From CALINB01 sp938045325 (GTDB lineage Bacteria > Pseudomonadota > Alphaproteobacteria > Rhodospirillales > CALINB01): a DNA stretch of 64,000 nucleotides. The number at the start of each line of letters is the position of its first letter. Positions within the stretch are counted from its first letter, which is position 1. The translations under genes and the position numbers were made by a program. Where the stretch lies: positions 310,001-374,000 of the forward strand of contig JAYNQW010000001.1 of assembly GCA_038114465.1 (NCBI GenBank), written 5' to 3'. Of the stretch, positions 61,792 through 64,000 are shown piece by piece. The notes under the pieces are model-generated. The model made no database searches. It was not told where the DNA came from and saw only the letters and a list, made by a program, of their open reading frames with translations.

Positions 61792-63729
61792 TTACCGGTT
61801 CATCCGGTTTTCGACCAGGCCGTCGACTACCGCCGGATCGGCCAGGGTCGAGGTGTCACCGAGATTCGAGGGATCGTTCTCGGCGATTTTCCGTAAAATC
61901 CGGCGCATAATTTTGCCCGAGCGCGTCTTCGGCAAACCGGGCGCCCATTGAAGGAGGTCCGGCGTCGCGATCGGACCGATTTCCTTGCGCACCCATTGCT
62001 TCAGCTCATCGTGCAACTCTTCCGAATCGTCAATGCCTTCCATCAAGGTGACATAGGCGTAAATACCCTGGCCTTTGACGTCGTGCGGATAGCCGACGAC
62101 GGCGGCTTCGGCGACTTTCGGATGCGCCACCAGCGCGCTTTCCACTTCGGCGGTACCGAGACGGTGGCCGGATACGTTCAAGACGTCATCGACCCGGCCG
62201 GTAATCCAGTAATAACCGTCTTCGTCGCGCCGGCAGCCGTCACCGGCAAAATACTTGCCGGGGTAGGTCGAGAAATAGGTTTCGACGAACCGGTCGTGAT
62301 CCTGGAACACGGTGCGCATTTGCCCGGGCCACGAATCGAGCATGACCAAGTTGCCGCTGTTTGCGCCTTCTAAGATTTTTCCCTCTTCATCGACGAGGCC
62401 GGGCTGGATACCGAAAAACGGCCGAGTCGCCGAGCCGGGCTTAAGGTCGGTCGCGCCCGGCAGCGGCGTGATCATGATGCCACCGGTTTCGGTTTGCCAC
62501 CAGGTATCGACGATCGGGCAACGTCCGTCGCCGACGACGTTGTAGTACCACATCCAGGCTTCCGGATTGATCGGCTCGCCGACGGTTCCCAACAGCCGCA
62601 GTGATTTACGGCTGGTCTTTTTCACCGGGCCGTCGCCTTCGCGCATGATAGCGCGGATCGCCGTCGGGGCAGTGTAGAAAATGTTGACGTTGTGTTTGTC
62701 GCAGACATCCCAAAAGCGCGACGAGTCCGGATAATTCGGCACGCCCTCGAACATAAGCGTGATCGCTCCGTTCGCGAGCGGTCCGTAAATGATATAGCTG
62801 TGACCGGTGACCCAGCCGACATCGGCGGTGCACCAATACACATCGCCGTCGTGATAATCGAACACGTACTGATGGGTCATGGAGGCATACACCATGTAGC
62901 CGCCGGTGGTGTGCAGCACGCCCTTCGGCTTGCCCGTGGAGCCGGACGTATAAAGAATGAACAGCGGGTCTTCCGCGCTCATTTCTTCCGGCGGACAATC
63001 GGCGGAGGCGTTCGCAACGATGTCGTGATACCAAACATCACGGCCTTCGCTCCAATCGATGTCACCGCCGGTGCGCTTCACCACGATAACTTTTTTCACC
63101 GTCGGGCAATTTTCGAGCGCTTTGTCGGTATTTGCCTTTAAGGGGATCGGCCGGTTGCCGCGAATGCCTTCATCCGCGGTGATGACGCAATTGGATTCGC
63201 AATCGTGAATACGCCCGGCGAGCGAATCCGGTGAAAAGCCGCCGAACACGACGGAATGAATGGCACCGATACGCGCGCACGCCAACATGGCGACGGTGGC
63301 TTCGGGGATCATCGGCATATAAATCGTGACCCGGTCGCCTTTCTTGATGCCTTCGGCCTTCATGGCGTTGGAAAATTTGCAGACTTCTCCGTGAAGCTCC
63401 TTGTAGGTGATGTTCTTGCTGTTTTTGGGATCGTCGCCTTCCCATATGATGGCGGTCTGATCGCCGCGCTCGGCTAAATGGCGGTCCAGGCAATTGGCGG
63501 CGGCGTTCAGAGTGCCGTCGTAATACCACTTAATATGCACCGGCTTGTTGTAATCGACGTCTTTGATCTTCGTGTAGGGCTTGATCCAATCGATCCGCTT
63601 GCCGTGTTCGGCCCAGAACCCTTCCGGATCCTCGATCGAGCGCTGATACATTTCTTGATATTGATCGTTGTTGACCAGGGCGTTTTTGGCGACATCCGCG
63701 GGAACGGGAAAGACATTATCTTCGCTCAT
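61792..63729 (-). CDS. acs: Acetyl-CoA synthetase
   Basis: A 645-residue acetate-CoA ligase (AMP-forming). The AMP-binding motif YTSGSTGKPKG, the GVPNYPDSSRFWDVCD region, DTWWQTETGG, and the C-terminal KTRSGKIMRR with the acetylation-regulated Lys are all present at normal spacing, and the length is typical. A strong Shine-Dalgarno (GGAGGAG) precedes ATG 63729. It makes acetyl-CoA from acetate. Its shadow reading frames on the plus strand are not genes. Confidence 0.97.
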   Translation of the reverse strand: MSEDNVFPVPADVAKNALVNNDQYQEMYQRSIEDPEGFWAEHGKRIDWIKPYTKIKDVDYNKPVHIKWYYDGTLNAAANCLDRHLAERGDQTAIIWEGDDPKNSKNITYKELHGEVCKFSNAMKAEGIKKGDRVTIYMPMIPEATVAMLACARIGAIHSVVFGGFSPDSLAGRIHDCESNCVITADEGIRGNRPIPLKANTDKALENCPTVKKVIVVKRTGGDIDWSEGRDVWYHDIVANASADCPPEEMSAEDPLFILYTSGSTGKPKGVLHTTGGYMVYASMTHQYVFDYHDGDVYWCTADVGWVTGHSYIIYGPLANGAITLMFEGVPNYPDSSRFWDVCDKHNVNIFYTAPTAIRAIMREGDGPVKKTSRKSLRLLGTVGEPINPEAWMWYYNVVGDGRCPIVDTWWQTETGGIMITPLPGATDLKPGSATRPFFGIQPGLVDEEGKILEGANSGNLVMLDSWPGQMRTVFQDHDRFVETYFSTYPGKYFAGDGCRRDEDGYYWITGRVDDVLNVSGHRLGTAEVESALVAHPKVAEAAVVGYPHDVKGQGIYAYVTLMEGIDDSEELHDELKQWVRKEIGPIATPDLLQWAPGLPKTRSGKIMRRILRKIAENDPSNLGDTSTLADPAVVDGLVENRMNR

Positions 63730-63851
63730 GGCGAAAGCTCCTCCACAAAGTATAAGCTGTTTTTGTTTCCCGGATTATCTCAGAATTTCAGGACGAAACA
63801 AGGGGCAGACCCGGAAACGGAACGCCTGCAGGCTCATGGTTCTCTATCGTT

Positions 63852-64000
63852 TTAAAGCGTCACGAAAATTTCACCATCTTGGACCTGGGCCGGGAACGTA
63901 TTCAGGCCCGCCCCCTTGCAGGGCCCTTCGATGCAAACGCCGTCATGAATTTGAAACAGGGCGACGTGATTGGAGCAAAGAATATATTTTTGTTCGGCAT
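63852..64000 (-). CDS. Rieske [2Fe-2S] domain protein, C-terminal fragment
   Basis: The minus strand is open from the window edge to TAA 63854-63852, giving about 48 residues. CSNHVALFQIHDGVCIEG and NTFPAQVQDGEIFVTL match the last part of NirD-like or ferredoxin-type Rieske domains (C-x2-H cluster half, then Gly-Pro and a beta hairpin). The first Cys-His pair lies beyond the edge. Probably a small electron carrier or a subunit of a Rieske oxygenase or nitrite reductase. Confidence 0.75.
   Translation of the reverse strand, partial: AEQKYILCSNHVALFQIHDGVCIEGPCKGAGLNTFPAQVQDGEIFVTL

Noticed and set aside
1..64000. tRNA, rRNA, CRISPR, transposase or phage genes
   Set aside because: I looked for repeats, cloverleaf-like and transposase motifs and saw none that I could support.

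Overview
The window looks like a chromosomal segment of a free-living alphaproteobacterium, probably Rhodospirillales-like. Evidence: the housekeeping block rsmB - htpX - DUF1674 (SDHAF4-like) - acs at the right end, a heparinase II/III protein near rsmB (a neighbourhood I recall from many alphaproteobacteria), moderate GC, and frequent TTG/GTG starts with 4-base ATGA overlaps. Two runs of exactly ten N (27990-27999 and 46969-46978) show a scaffolded draft assembly. I saw no tRNA, rRNA, CRISPR array or insertion sequence, and no gene-free stretch longer than 300 bases.

Nearly everything from 52254 leftwards to about 2211 is on the minus strand and forms a very large surface-polysaccharide locus. 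At its head are a winged-helix regulator (51610-52254) and a NusG/RfaH-type antiterminator (51101-51604). The regulator's promoter (TTGACG, 18 bases, TATTGT) is covered by two tandem GTTC-N7-GAAC palindromes. Just after the antiterminator gene lies a leader with two hairpins and an ops-like GCGGTAGCATG. This suggests autorepressed transcription followed by processive antitermination through the locus.

Modules, in transcription order. (a) 34538-48918: nonulosonic (legionaminic/sialic-type) acid synthesis: LegC-like aminotransferase, 2-epimerase, synthase, CBS-nucleotidyltransferase, Gfo/Idh/MocA enzyme, DegT enzyme and CMP transferase, mixed with a PaaK-like adenylating enzyme, a FemAB-like transferase and methyltransferases. 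(b) 28449-33475: two B12-binding/radical SAM proteins around a DUF115/MptE-like protein. (c) 24617-28343: an ABC exporter and a probable glycosyltransferase crossing an assembly gap. (d) 18571-24614: L-glutamine kinase, cytidylyltransferase, class I amidase and an APS-kinase-like kinase, matching the four steps of the Campylobacter phosphoramidate (MeOPN capsule) pathway, with a Thr-type alkaline-phosphatase-superfamily protein inserted. (e) Three MBOAT/SGNH pairs for O-acylation (6568-9146, 14056-16544, 45221-47703). (f) 2211-6522: sugar-phosphate cyclase, KdsB-like CMP transferase, two SDRs and a 2-hydroxyacid dehydrogenase, an apparently undescribed route to a CMP-activated cyclitol or unusual keto sugar.

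Right of the regulator are a canonical cysC (plus strand), a secreted TPR-like protein, a UDP-sugar dehydrogenase, a heparinase II/III protein and a carbamoyltransferase - DUF5989 - SxtJ trio, followed by the housekeeping block. Another heparinase II/III gene is cut by the left edge and a Rieske-type protein by the right edge.
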